Source: Prosapia bicincta
Lineage: Eukaryota > Arthropoda > Insecta > Hemiptera > Cercopidae
Assembly: GCA_036971475.1 (NCBI GenBank)
Contig: JBAIZL010000008.1
Span: 10,379,395 to 10,443,394 of the forward strand
Direction: 5' to 3'
Length of the DNA: 64,000 nt
Shown piece by piece: positions 42,010 to 56,080 of the stretch. A model generated the notes under the pieces. The model searched no databases. It saw only the letters and a list, made by a program, of their open reading frames with translations, and was not told the DNA's origin. Made by a program: the position numbers and the translations under genes. Position 1 is the stretch's first letter, and each line of letters opens with the position of its first letter.

Positions 42010-45000
42010 TGCACTTAGAATTGATCTATAATAAGTATTATAGGAGCTATCGCAATTGTCATATATTTGCTCTAAAAAAAATGCATGAATTATAGTTCAT
42101 GGATTTTGCGATTTCTACAAAAAATGGATTTCTCATTTAAAAGGCATAATAAACGCAGAATCGACCATAGATTCGCATTGTGCACTTAGAATTGATCTAT
42201 AATAAGTATTATAGGAGCTATCGCAATTGTCATATATTTGCTCTAAAAAAAATGCATGGATTATAGTTCATGGATTTTGCGATTTCTACAAAAAATGGAT
42301 TTCTCATTTAAAAGGCATAATAAACGCAGAATCGACCATAGATTCGCATTGTGCACTTAGAATTGATCTATAATAAGTATTATAGGAGCTATCGCAGTTG
42401 TCATATATTTGCTCTAAAAAAAATGCATGAATAGTTCATGGATTTTGCGATTTCTACAAAAAATGGATTTCTCATTTAAAAGGCATAATAAACGCAGAAT
42501 CGACCATAGATTGGCATTGTGCACTTAGAATTGATCTATAATAAGTATTATAGGAGCTATCGCAATTGTCATATATTTGCTCTAAAAAAAATGCATGAAT
42601 TATAGTTCATGGATTTTGCGATTTCTACAAAAAATGGATTTCTCATTTAAAAGGCATAATAAACGCAGAATCGACCATAGATTCGCATTGTGCACTTAGA
42701 AATGATCTATAATAAGTATTATAGGAGCTATCGCAATTGTCATATATTTGCTCTAAAAAAAATGCATGAATTATAGTTCATGGATTTTGCGATTCCTACA
42801 AAAAATGGATTTCTCATTTAAAAGGCATAATAAACGCAGAATCGACCATAGATTCGCATTGTGCACTTAGAAATGATCTATAATAAGTATTATAGGAGCT
42901 ATCGCAATTGTCATATATTTGCTCTAAAAAAAATGCATGAATTATAGTTCATGGATTTTGCGATTTCTACAAAAAATGGATTTCTCATTTAAAAGGCATA
43001 ATAAAAGCAGAATCGACCATAGATTCGCATTGTGCACTTAGAATTGATCTATAATAAGTATTATAGGAGCTATCGCAATTGTCATATATTTGCTCTAAAA
43101 AAAATGCATGAATTATAGTTCATGGATTTTGCGATTTCTACAAAAAATGGATTTCTCATTTAAAAGGCATAATAAACGCAGAATCGACCATAGATTCGCA
43201 TTGTGCACTTAGAAATGATATATAATAAGTATTATAGGAGCTATCGCAATTGTCATATATTTGCTCTAAAAAAAATGCATGAATTATAGTTCATGGATTT
43301 TGCGATTTCTACAAAAAATGGATTTCTCATTTAAAAGGCATAATAAACGCAGAATTGACCATAGATTCGCATTGTGCAATTAGAATTGATCTATAATAAG
43401 TATTATAGGAGCTATCGCAATTGTCATATATTTGCTCTAAAAAAAATGCATGAATTATAGTTCATGGATTTTGCGATTTCTATAAAAAATGGATTTCTCA
43501 TTTAAAAGGCATAATAAACGCAGAATCGACCATAGATTCGCATTGTGCACTTAGAATTGATCTATAATAAGTATTATAGGAGCTATCGCAATTGTCATAT
43601 ATTTGACTAAAAAAAAATGCATGAATTATAGTTCATGGATTTTGCAATTTCTACAAAAAATGGATTTCTCATTTATAAGGCATAATAAACGCTGAATCGA
43701 CCATAGATTCGCATTGTGCACTTAGAATTGATCTATAATAAGTATTATAGGAGCTATCGCAATTGTCATATATTTGCTCTAAAAAAAATGCATGAATTAT
43801 AGTTCATGGATTTTGCGATTCCTACAAAAAATGGATTTCTCATTTAAAAGGCATAATAAACGCAGAATCGACCATAGATTCGCATTGTGCACTTAGAATT
43901 GATCTATAATAAGTATTATAGGAGCTATCGCAATTGTCATATATTTGCTCTAAAAAAAATGCATGAATTATAGTTCATGGATTTTGCGATTTCTACAAAA
44001 AATGGATTTCTCATTTAAAAGGCATAATAAACGCAGAATCGACCATAGATTCGCATTGTGCACTTAGAATTGATCTATAATAAGTATTATAGGAGCTATC
44101 GCAATTGTCATATATTTGCTCTAAAAAAAATGCATGAATTATAGTTCATGGATTTTGCGATTTCTACAAAAAATGGATTTCTCATTTAAAAGGCATAATA
44201 AACGCAGAATCGACCATAGATTCGCATTGTGCACTTAGAATTGATCTATAATAAGTATTATAGGAGCTATCGCAATTGTCATATATTTGCTCTAAAAAAA
44301 ATGCATGAATTATAGTTCATGGATTTTGCGATTTCTACAAAAAATGGATTTCTCATTTAAAAGGCATAATAAACGCAGAATCGACCATAGATTCGCATTG
44401 TGCACTTAGAATTGATCTATAATAAGTATTATAGGAGCTATCGCAATTGTCATATATTTGCTCTAAAAAAAATGCATGGATTATAGTTCATGGATTTTGC
44501 GATTTCTACAAAAAATGGATTTCTCATTTAAAAGGCATAATAAACGCAGAATCGACCATAGATTCGCATTGTGCACTTAGAATTGATCTATAATAAGTAT
44601 TATAGGAGCTATCGCAGTTGTCATATATTTGCTCTAAAAAAAATGCATGAATTATAGTTCATGGATTTTGCGATTTCTACAAAAAATGGATTTCTCATTT
44701 AAAAGGCATAATAAACGCAGAATCGACCATAGATTGGCATTGTGCACTTAGAATTGATCTATAATAAGTATTATAGGAGCTATCGCAATTGTCATATATT
44801 TGCTCTAAAAAAAATGCATGAATTATAGTTCATGGATTTTGCGATTTCTACAAAAAATGGATTTCTCATTTAAAAGGCATAATAAACGCAGAATCGACCA
44901 TAGATTCGCATTGTGCACTTAGAAATGATCTATAATAAGTATTATAGGAGCTATCGCAATTGTCATATATTTGCTCTAAAAAAAATGCATGAATTATAGT

Positions 45001-46450
45001 TCATGGATTTTGCGATTCCTACAAAAAATGGATTTCTCATTTAAAAGGCATAATAAACGCAGAATCGACCATAGATTCGCATTGTGCACTTAGAAATGAT
45101 CTATAATAAGTATTATAGGAGCTATCGCAATTGTCATATATTTGCTCTAAAAAAAATGCATGAATTATAGTTCATGGATTTTGCGATTTCTACAAAAAAT
45201 GGATTTCTCATTTAAAAGGCATAATAAAAGCAGAATCGACCATAGATTCGCATTGTGCACTTAGAATTGATCTATAATAAGTATTATAGGAGCTATCGCA
45301 ATTGTCATATATTTGCTCTAAAAAAAATGCATGAATTATAGTTCATGGATTTTGCGATTTCTACAAAAAATGGATTTCTCATTTAAAAGGCATAATAAAC
45401 GCAGAATCGACCATAGATTCGCATTGTGCACTTAGAAATGATATATAATAAGTATTATAGGAGCTATCGCAATTGTCATATATTTGCTCTAAAAAAAATG
45501 CATGAATTATAGTTCATGGATTTTGCGATTTCTACAAAAAATGGATTTCTCATTTAAAAGGCATAATAAACGCAGAATTGACCATAGATTCGCATTGTGC
45601 ACTTAGAATTGATCTATAATAAGTATTATAGGAGCTATCGCAATTGTCATATATTTGCTCTAAAAAAAATGCATGAATTATAGTTCATGGATTTTGCGAT
45701 TTCTATAAAAAATGGATTTCTCATTTAAAAGGCATAATAAACGCAGAATCGACCATAGATTCGCATTGTGCACTTAGAATTGATCTATAATAAGTATTAT
45801 AGGAGCTATCGCAATTGTCATATATTTGACTAAAAAAAAATGCATGAATTATAGATCATGGATTTTGCAATTTCTACAAAAAATGGATTTCTCATTTATA
45901 AGGCATAATAAACGCTGAATCGACCATAGATTCGCATTGTGCACTTAGAATTGATCTATAATAAGTATTATAGGAGCTATCGCAATTGTCATATATTTGC
46001 TCTAAAAAAAATGCATGAATTATAGTTCATGGATTTTGCGATTCCTACAAAAAATGGATTTCTCATTTAAAAGGCATAATAAACGCAGAATCGACCATAG
46101 ATTCGCATTGTGCACTTAGAATTGATCTATAATAAGTATTATAGGAGCTATCGCAATTGTCATATATTTGCTCTAAAAAAAATGCATGAATTATAGTTCA
46201 TGGATTTTGCGATTTCTACAAAAAATGGATTTCTCATTTAAAAGGCATAATAAACGCAGAATCGACCATAGATTCGCATTGTGCACTTAGAATTGATCTA
46301 TAATAAATATTATAGGAGCTATCGCAATTGTCATATATTTGCTCTAAAAAAAATGCATGAATTATAGTTCATGGATTTTGCGATTTCTACAAAAAATGGA
46401 TTTCTCATTTAAAAGGCATAATAAACGCAGAATCGACCATAGATTCGCAT
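42010..46450 (+). repeat. 13-monomer higher-order repeat, two copies of about 2,223 bp
   Basis: GCATGGATT recurs at 42,251 and 44,471 (2,220 bp) and the TTTGACTAAA subtype at 43,601 and 45,824 (2,223 bp = 13 x 171). The 3-bp discrepancy is one deletion in dyad 1 at about 42,430 that shortens its loop; it is absent from the copy near 44,650, so it arose after the duplication or was corrected in the other copy. Private changes include GTGCAATTAG near 43,377 and AATAAATATT near 46,306. Edges are approximate: correspondence is absent before about 41,700 and ends near 46,460, where the TTAAAATTG variant begins. The first copy also aligns to 16.3-17.5 kb, the right end of the long-range duplication. 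Confidence 0.83.
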
Positions 46451-49400
46451 TGTGCACTTAAAATTGATCTATAATAAGTATTATAGGAGCTATCGCAGTT
46501 GTCATATATTTGCTCTAAAAAAAATGCATGAATTATAGTTCATGGATTTTGCGATTTCTACAAAAAATGGATTTCTCATTTAAGAGGCATAATAAACGCA
46601 GAATCGACCATAGATTGGCATTGTGCACTTAGAATTGATCTATAATAAGTATTATAGGAGCTATCGCAATTGTCATATATTTGCTCTAAAAAAAATGCAT
46701 GAATTATAGTTCATGGATTTTGCGATTTCTACAAAAAATGGATTTCTCATTTAAAAGGCATAATAAACGCAGAATCGACCATAGATTCGCATTGTGCACT
46801 TAGAATTGATCTATAATAAGTATTATAGGAGCTATCGCAATTGTCATATATTTGCTCTAAAAAAAATGCATGAATTATAGTTCATGGATTTTGCGATTTC
46901 TACAAAAAATGGATTTCTCATTTAAAAGGCATAATAAACGCAGAATCGACCATAGATTCGCATTGTGCACTTAAAATTGATCTATAATAAGTATTATAGG
47001 AGCTATCGCAGTTGTCATATATTTGCTCTAAAAAAAATGCATGAATTATAGTTCATGGATTTTGCGATTTCTACAAAAAATGGATTTCTCATTTAAAAGG
47101 CATAATAAACGCAGAATCGACCATAGATTGGCATTGTGCACTTAGAATTGATCTATAATAAGTATTATAGGAGCTATCGCAATTGTCATATATTTGCTCT
47201 TAAAAAAATGCATGAATTATAGTTCATGGATTTTGCGATTTCTACAAAAAATGGATTTCTCATTTAAAAGGCATAATAAACGCAGAATCGACCATAGATT
47301 CGCATTGTGCACTTAGAAATGATATATAATAAGTATTATAGGAGCTATCGCAATTGTCATATATTTGCTCTAAAAAAAATGCATGAATTATAGTTCATGG
47401 ATTTTGCGATTTCTACAAAAAATGGATTTCTCATTTAAAAGGCATAATAAACGCAGAATTGACCATAGATTCGCATTGTGCACTTAGAATTGATCTATAA
47501 TAAGTATTGTAGGAGCTATCGCAATTGTCATATATTTGCTCTAAAAAAAATGCATGAATTATAGTTCATGGATTTTGCGATTTCTACAAAAAATGGATTT
47601 CTCATTTAAAAGGCATAATAAACGCAGAATCGACCATAGATTCGCATTGTGCACTTAGAATTGATCTATAATATGTATTATAGGAGCTATCGCAATTGTC
47701 ATATATTTGACTAAAAAAAAATGCATGAATTATAGTTCATGGATTTTGCAATTTCTACAAAAAATGGATTTCTCATTTATAAGGCATAATAAACGCTGAA
47801 TCGACCATAGATTCGCATTGTGCACTTAGAATTGATCTATAATAAGTATTATAGGAGCTATCGCAATTGTCATATATTTGCTCTAAAAAAAATGCATGAA
47901 TTATAGTTCATGGATTTTGCGATTCCTACAAAAAATGGATTTCTCATTTAAAAGGCATAATAAACGCAGAATCGACCATAGATTCGCATTGTGCACTTAG
48001 AATTGATCTATAATAAGTATTATAGGAGCTATCGCAATTGTCATATATTTGCTCTAAAAAAAATGCATGAATTATAGTTCATGGATTTTGCGATTTCTAC
48101 AAAAAATGGATTTCTCATTTAAAAGGCATAATAAACGCAGAATCGACCATAGATTCGCATTGTGCACTTAGAATTGATCTATAATAAGTATTATAGGAGC
48201 TATCGCAATTGTCATATATTTGCTCTAAAAAAAATGCATGAATTATAGTTCATGGATTTTGCGATTTCTACAAAAAATGGATTTCTCATTTAAAAGGCAT
48301 AATAAACGCAGAATCGACCATAGATTCGCATTGTGCACTTAAAATTGATCTATAATAAGTATTATAGGAGCTATCGCAGTTGTCATATATTTGCTCTAAA
48401 AAAAATGCATGAATTATAGTTCATGGATTTTGCGATTTCTACAAAAAATGGATTTCTCATTTAAAAGGCATAATAAACGCAGAATCGACCATAGATTGGC
48501 ATTGTGCACTTAGAATTGATCTATAATAAGTATTATAGGAGCTATCGCAATTGTCATATATTTGCTCTAAAAAAAATGCATGAATTATAGTTCATGGATT
48601 TTGCGATTTCTACAAAAAATGGATTTCTCATTTAAAAGGCATAATAAACGCAGAATCGACCATAGATTCGCATTGTGCACTTAGAAATGATCTATAATAA
48701 GTATTATAGGAGCTATCGCAATTGTCATATATTTGCTCTAAAAAAAATGCATGAATTATAGTTCATGGATTTTGCGATTCCTACAAAAAATGGATTTCTC
48801 ATTTAAAAGGCATAATAAACGCAGAATCGACCATAGATTCGCATTGTGCACTTAGAAATGATCTATAATAAGTATTATAGGAGCTATCGCAATTGTCATA
48901 TATTTGCTCTAAAAAAAATGCATGAATTATAGTTCATGGATTTTGCGATTTCTACAAAAAATGGATTTCTCATTTAAAAGGCATAATAAAAGCAGAATCG
49001 ACCATAGATTCGCATTGTGCACTTAGAATTGATCTATAGAAAGTATTATAGGAGCTATCGCAATTGTCATATATTTGCTCTAAAAAAAATGCATGAATTA
49101 TAGTTCATGGATTTTGCGATTTCTACAAAAAATGGATTTCTCATTTAAAAGGCATAATAAACGCAGAATCGACCATAGATTCGCATTGTGCACTTAGAAT
49201 TGATCTATAATAAGTATTATAGGAGCTATCGCAATTGTCATATATTTGCTCTAAAAAAAATGCATGAATTATAGTTCATGGATTTTGCGATTTCTACAAA
49301 AAATGGATTTCTCATTTAAAAGGCATAATAAACGCAGAATCGACTATAGATTCGCATTGTGCACTTAGAATTGATCTATAATAAGTATTATAGGAGCTAT

Positions 49401-52400
49401 CGCAATTGTCATATATTTGCTCTAAAAAAAATGCATGAATTATAGTTCATGGATTTTGCGATTTCTACAAAAAATGGATTTCTCATTTAAAAGGCATAAT
49501 AAACGCAGAATCGACCATAGATTCGCATTGTGCACTTAGAATTGATCTATAATAAGTATTATAGGAGCTATCGCAATTGTCATATATTTGCTCTAAAAAA
49601 AATGCATGAATTATAGTTCATGGATTTTGCGATTTCTACAAAAAATGGATTTCTCATTTAAAAGGCATAATAAACGCAGAATTGACCATAGATTCGCATT
49701 GTGCACTTAGAATTGATCTATAATAAGTATTATAGGAGCTGTCGCAATTGTCATATATTTGCTCTGAAAAAAATGCATGAATTATAGTTCATGGATTTTG
49801 CGATTTCTACAAAAAATGGATTTCTCATTTAAAAGGCATAATAAACGCAGAATCGACCATAGATTCGCATTGTGCACTTAGAATTGATCTATAATAAGTA
49901 TTATAGGAGCTATCGCAATTGTCATATATTTGCTCTAAAAAAAATGCATGAATTATAGTTCATGGATTTTGCGATTTCTACAAAAAATGGATTTCTCATT
50001 TAAAAGGCATAATAAACGCAGAATCGACCATAGATTGGCATTGTACACTTAGAATTGATCTATAATAAGTATTATAGGAGCTATCGCAATTGTCATATAT
50101 TTGCTCTAAAAAAAATGCATGAATTATAGTTCATGGATTTTGCGATTTCTACAAAAAATGGATTTCTCATTTAAAAGGCATAATAAACCCAGAATCGACC
50201 ATAGATTCGCATTGTGCACTTAGAAATGATCTATAATAAGTATTATAGGAGCTATCGCAATTGTCATATATTTGCTCTAAAAAAAATGCATGAATTATAG
50301 TTAATGGATTTTGCGATTCCTACAAAAAATGGATTTCTCATTTAAAAGGCATAATAAACGCAGAATCGACCATAGATTCGCATTGTGCACTTAGAAATGA
50401 TCTATAATAACTATTATAGGAGCTATCGCAATTGTCATATATTTGCTCTAAAAAAAATGCATGAATTATAGTTCATGGATTTTGCCATTTCTACAAAAAA
50501 TGGATTTCTCATTTAAAAGGCATAATAAAAGCAGAATCGACCATAAATTCGCATTGTGCACTTAGAATTGATCTATAATAAGTATTATAGGAGCTATCGC
50601 AATTGTCATATATTTGCTCTAAAAAAAATGCATGAATTATAGTTCATGGATTTTGCGATTTCTACAATAAATGGATTTCTCATTTAAAAGGCATAATAAA
50701 CGCAGAATCGACCATAGATTCGCATTGTGCACTTAGAAATGATATATAATAAGTATTATAGGAGCTATCGCAATTGTCATATATTTGCTCTAAAAAAAAT
50801 GCATGAATTATAGTTCATGGATTTTGCGATTTCTACAAAAAATGGATTTCTCATTTAAAAGGCATAATAAACGCAGAATTGACCATAGATTCGCATTGTG
50901 CACTTAGAATTGATCTATAATAAGTATTATAGGAGCTATCGCAATTGTCATATATTTGCTCTAAAAAAAATGCATGAATTATAGTTCATGGATTTTGCGA
51001 TTTCTACAAAAAAATGGATTTCTCATTTAAAAGGCATAATAAACGCAGAATCGACCATAGATTCGCATTGTGCACTTAGAATTGATCTATAATAAGTATT
51101 ATAGAAGCTATCGCAATTGTCATATATTTGACTAAAAAAAAATCCATGAATTATAGTTCATGGATTTTGCAATTTCTAGAAAAAATGGATTTCTTATTTA
51201 TAAGGCATAATAAACGCTGAAACGACCATAGATTCGCATTGTGCACTTAGAATTGATCTATAATAAGTATTATAGGAGCTATCGCAATTGTCATATATTT
51301 GCTCTAAAAAAAATGCATGAATTATAGTTCATGGATTTTGCGATTCCTACAAAAAATGGATTTCTCATTTAAAAGGCATAATAAACGCAGAATCGAACAT
51401 AGATTCGCATTGTGCACTTAGAATTGATCTATAATAAGTATTATAGGAGCTATCGCAATTGTCATATATTTGACCTAAAAAAAATGCATGAATTATAGTT
51501 CATGGATTTTGCGATTTCTACAAAAAATGGATTTCTCATTTAAAAGGCATAATAAACGCAGAATCGACCATAGATTCGCATTGTGCACTTAGAATTGATC
51601 TATAATAAGTATTATAGGAGCTATCGCAATTGTCATATATTTGCTCTAAAAAAAATGCATGAATTATAGTTCATGGATTTTGCGATTTCTACAAAAAATG
51701 GATTTCTCATTTAAAAGGCATAATAAACGCAGAATCGACCATAGATTCGCATTGTGCACTTAGAATTGATCTATAATAAGTATTATAGGAGCTATCGCAA
51801 TTGTCATATATTTGCTCTAAAAAAAATGCATGAATTATAGTTCATGGATTTTGCGATTTCTACAAAAAATGGATTTCTCATTTAAAAGGCATAATAAACG
51901 CAGAATCGACCATAGATTCGCATTGTGCATTTAGAATTGATCTATAATAAGTATTATAGGAGCTATCGCAATTGTCATATATTTGCTCTAAAAAAAATGC
52001 ATGAATTATAGTTCATGGATTTTGCGATTTCTACAAAAAATGGATTTCTCATTTAAAAGGCATAAGAAACGCAGAATCGACCATAGATTCGCATTGTGCA
52101 CTTAGAAATGATCTATAATAAGTATTATAGGAGCTATCGCAATTGTCATATATTTGCTCTAAAAAAAATGCATGAATTATAGTTCATGGATTTTGCGATT
52201 TCTACAAAAAATGGATTTCTCATTTAAAAGGCATAATAAACGCAGAATCGACCATAGATTCGCATTGTGCACTTAGAATTGATCTATAATAAGTATTATA
52301 GGAGCTATCGCAATTGTCATATATTTGCTCTAAAAAAAATGCATGAATTATAGTTCATGGATTTTGCGATTTCTACAAAAAATGGATTTCTCATTTAAAA

Positions 52401-53350
52401 GGCATAATAAACGCAGAATCGACCATAGATTCGCATTGTGCACTTAGAAATGATCTATAATAAGTATTATAGGAGCTATCGCAATTGTCATATATTTGCT
52501 CTAAAAAAAATGCATGAATTATAGTTCATGGATTTTGCGATTTCTACAAAAAATGGATTTTCATTTAAAAGGCATAATAAACACAGAATCGACCATAGAT
52601 TCGCATTGTGCACTTAGAATTGATCTATAATAAGTATTATAGGAGCTATCGCAATTGTCATATATTTGCTCTAAAAAAAATGCATGAATTATAGTTCATG
52701 GATTTTGCGATTTCTACAAAAAATGGATTTCTCATTTAAAAGGCATAATAAACGCAGAATCGACCATAGATTCGTATTGTGCACTTAGAATTGATCTATA
52801 ATAAGTATTATAGGAGCTATCGCAATTGTCATATATTTGCTCTAAAAAAAATGCATGAATTATAGTTCATGGATTTTGCGATTCCTACAAAAAATGGATT
52901 TCTCATTTAAAAGGCATAATAAACGCAGAATCGACCATAGATTCGCATTGTGCACTTAGAAATGATCTATAATAAGTATTATAGGAGCTATCGCAATTGT
53001 CATATATTTGCTCTAAAAAAAATGCATGAATTATAGTTCATGGATTTTGCGATTTCTACAAAAAAATGGATTTCTCATTTAAAAGGCATAATAAACGCAG
53101 AATCGACCATAGATTCGCATTGTGCACTTAGAATTGATCTATAATAAGTATTATAGGAGCTATCGCAATTGTCATATATTTGACTAAAAAAAAATGCATG
53201 AATTATAGGTCATGGATTTTGCAATTTCTACAAAAAATGGATTTCTCATTTATAAGGCATAATAAACGCTGAAACGACCATAGATTCGCATTGTGCACTT
53301 AGAATTGATCTATAATAAGTATTATAGGAGCTATCGCAATTGTCATATAT
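46451..53350 (+). repeat. Older-looking block with many private variants
   Basis: About 40 monomers. TTAAAATTG followed by GCAGTTG occurs at 46,461, 46,974 and 48,342 (spaced three and eight monomers), and the TTTGACTAAA subtype at 47,705, 51,126 and 53,178 (20 and 12 monomers apart). Between 49 and 52.1 kb single-copy changes are dense: CTATAGAAAG (49,035), TTGTACAC (about 50,043), GTTAATGG (about 50,301), AACTATTA (50,409), TGCCATTT (50,484), CATAAATTC (50,543), CAATAAATGG (50,666), ATCCATG (51,143), CTAGAAAA (51,177), GAAACGACC (51,219), GACCTAAA (51,470), GCATTTAG (51,928) and ATAAGAAAC (52,064). No long unit repeats cleanly, so this part has probably not been homogenised recently. Confidence 0.75.
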
Positions 53351-56080
53351 TTGCTCTAAAAAAAATGCATGAATTATATTTCATGGATTTTGCGATTCCT
53401 ACAAAAAATGGATTTCTCATTTAAAAGGCATAATAAACGCAGAATCGAACATAGATTCGCATTGTGCACTTAGAATTGATCTATAATAAGTATTATAGGA
53501 GCTATCGCAATTGTCATATATTTGCTCTAAAAAAAATGCATGAATTATAGTTCATGGATTTTGCGATTTCTACAAAAAATGGATTTCTCATTTAAAAGGC
53601 ATAATAAACGCAGAATCGACCATAGATTCGCATTGTGCACTTAGAATTGATCTATAATAAGTATTATAGGAGCTATCGCAATTGTCATATATTTGCTCTA
53701 AAAAAAAATGCATGAATTATAGTTCATGGATTTTGCGATTTCTACAAAAAATGGATTTCTCATTTAAAAGGCATAATAAACGCAGAATCGACCATAGATT
53801 CGCATTGTGCACTTAGAATTGATCTATAATAAGTATTATAGGAGCTATCGCAATTGTCATATATTTGCTCTAAAAAAAATGCATGAATTATAGTTCATGG
53901 ATTTTGCGATTTCTACAAAAAATGGATTTCTCATTTAAAAGGCATAATAAACGCAGAATCGACCATAGATTCGCATTGTGCACTTAGAATTGATCTATAA
54001 TAAGTATTATAGGAGCTATCGCAATTGTCATATATTTGCTCTAAAAAAAATGCATGAATTATAGTTCATGGATTTTGCGATTTCTACAAAAAATGGATTT
54101 CTCATTTAAAAGGCATAATAAACGCAGAATCGACCATAGATTCGCATTGTGCACTTAGAAATGTTCTATAATAAGTATTATAGGAGCTATCGCAATTGTC
54201 ATATATTTGCTCTAAAAAAAATGCATGAATTATAGTTCATGGATTTTGCGATTTCTACAAAAAATGGATTTCTCATTTAAAAGGCATAATAAACGCAGAA
54301 TCGACCATAGATTCGCATTGTGCACTTAGAATTGATCTATAATAAGTATTATAGGAGCTATCGCAATTGTCATATATTTGCTCTAAAAAAAATGCATGAA
54401 TTATAGTTCATGGATTTTGCTATTTCTACAAAAAATGGATTTCTCATTTAAAAGGCATAATAAACGCAGAATCGACCATAGATTCGCATTGTGCACTTAG
54501 AAATGATCTATAATAAGTATTATAGGAGCTATCGCAATTGTCATATATTTGCTCTAAAAAAAATGCATGAATTATAGTTCATGGATTTTGCGATTTCTAC
54601 AAAAAATGGATTTCTCATTTAAAAGGCATAATAAACGCAGAATCGACCATAGATTCGCATTGTGCACTTAGAATTGATCTATAATAAGTATTATAGGAGC
54701 TATCGCAATTGTCATATATTTGCTCTAAAAAAAATGCATGAATTATAGTTCATGGATTTTGCGATTTCTACAAAAAATGGATTTCTCATTTAAAAGGCAT
54801 AATAAACGCAGAATCGACCATAGATTCGCATTGTGCACTTAGAATTGATCTATAATAAGTATTATAGGAGCTGTCGCAATTGTCATATATTTGCTCTAAA
54901 AAAAATGCATGAATTATAGTTCATGGATTTTGCGATATCTACAAAAAATGGTTTTCTCATTTAAAAGGCATAATAAACGCAGAATCGACCATAGATTCGC
55001 ATTGTGCACTTAGAATTGATCTATAATAAGTATTATAGGAGCTATCGCAATTGTCATATATTTGCTCTAAAAAAAATGCATGAATTATAGTTCATGGATT
55101 TTGAAATTTCTACAAAAAATGGATTTCTCATTTAAAAGGCATAATAAACGCAGAATCGACCATAGATTCGCATTGTGCACTTAGAAATGATCTATAATAA
55201 GTAATATAGGAGCTATCGCAATTGTCATATATTTGCTCTAAAAAAAATGCATGAATTATAGTTCATGGATTTTGCGATTTCCAAAAAAAATGGATTTTCA
55301 TTTAAAAGGCATAATAAACACATAATCGACCATAGATTCGCATTGTGCACTTAGAATTGATCTATACTAAGTATTATAGGAGCTATCGCAATTGTCATAT
55401 ATTTGCTCTAAAAAAAATGCATGAATTATAGTTCATGGATTTTGCGATTTCTACAAAAAATGGATTTCTCATTTAAAAGGCATAATAAACGCAGAATCGA
55501 CCATAGATTCGCATTGTGCACTTAGAATTGATCTATAATAAGTATTATAGGAGCTATCGCAATTGTCATATATTTGCTCTAAAAAAAATGCATGAATTAT
55601 AGTTCATGGATTTTGCGATTCCTACAAAAAATGGATTTCTCATTTAAAAGGCATAATAAACGCAGAATCGACCATAGATTCGCATTGTGCACTTAGAAAT
55701 GATCTATAATAAGTATTATAGGAGCTATCGCAATTGTCATATATTTGCTCTAAAAAAAATGCATGAATTATAGTTCATGGATTTTGCGATTTCTACAAAA
55801 AATGGATTTCTCATTTAAAAGGCATAATAAACGCAGAATCGACCATAGATTCGCATTGTGCACTTAGAATTGATCTATAATAAGTATTATAGGAGCTATC
55901 GCAATTGTCATATATTTGCTCTAAAAAAAATGCATGAATTATAGTTCATGGATTTTGCGATTTCTACAAAAAATGGATTTCTCATTTAAAAGGCATAATA
56001 AACGCAGAATCGACCATAGATTCGCATTGTGCACTTAGAAATGATATATAATAAGTATTATAGGAGCTATAGCAATTGTC
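53351..56080 (+). repeat. Right block, first copy of 43-monomer-offset segment
   Basis: Markers recur 7,181 bp (42 monomers less one base) or, after one extra monomer in the right copy, 7,352 bp further on: GCTATTTC at 54,419 and 61,600; CTGTCGC with GGTTTTCTC at 54,871 and 62,052; CCAAAAAAAATGG with ACACATAATC at 55,281 and 62,633; CTATACTAAG at about 55,361 and 62,713; TATAGCAATTG near 56,069 and 63,421. Private changes include GAAATGTTC (about 54,160), CGATATCTAC (54,936) and TTGAAATTTC (55,101). The extra monomer in the right copy carries GTTAATGG and TTGGC (about 62,270-62,350). Confidence 0.83.

Larger units (their letters stand above)
10601..53270 (+). repeat. Distinct monomer subtype, 15 dispersed copies
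   Basis: A recognisable monomer subtype combines TTTGACTAAA (in place of TTTGCTCTAA), G59A (TTGCAATTTC), A89T (TTTATAAGG) and A106T (CGCTGAATC). ATTTGAC starts are at 10,611, 12,492, 17,108, 20,015, 22,922, 24,461, 27,195, 28,734, 36,255, 39,331, 43,601, 45,824, 47,705, 51,126 and 53,178. Spacings are 11, 27, 17, 17, 9, 16, 9, 44, 18, 25, 13, 11, 20 and 12 monomers, each exact once known single-base indels are counted. It is absent from the first 10.6 kb and the last 10.7 kb. A hybrid form, TTTGACCTAAA, is at about 51,468. The following monomer usually, not always, carries T63C. Confidence 0.9.
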
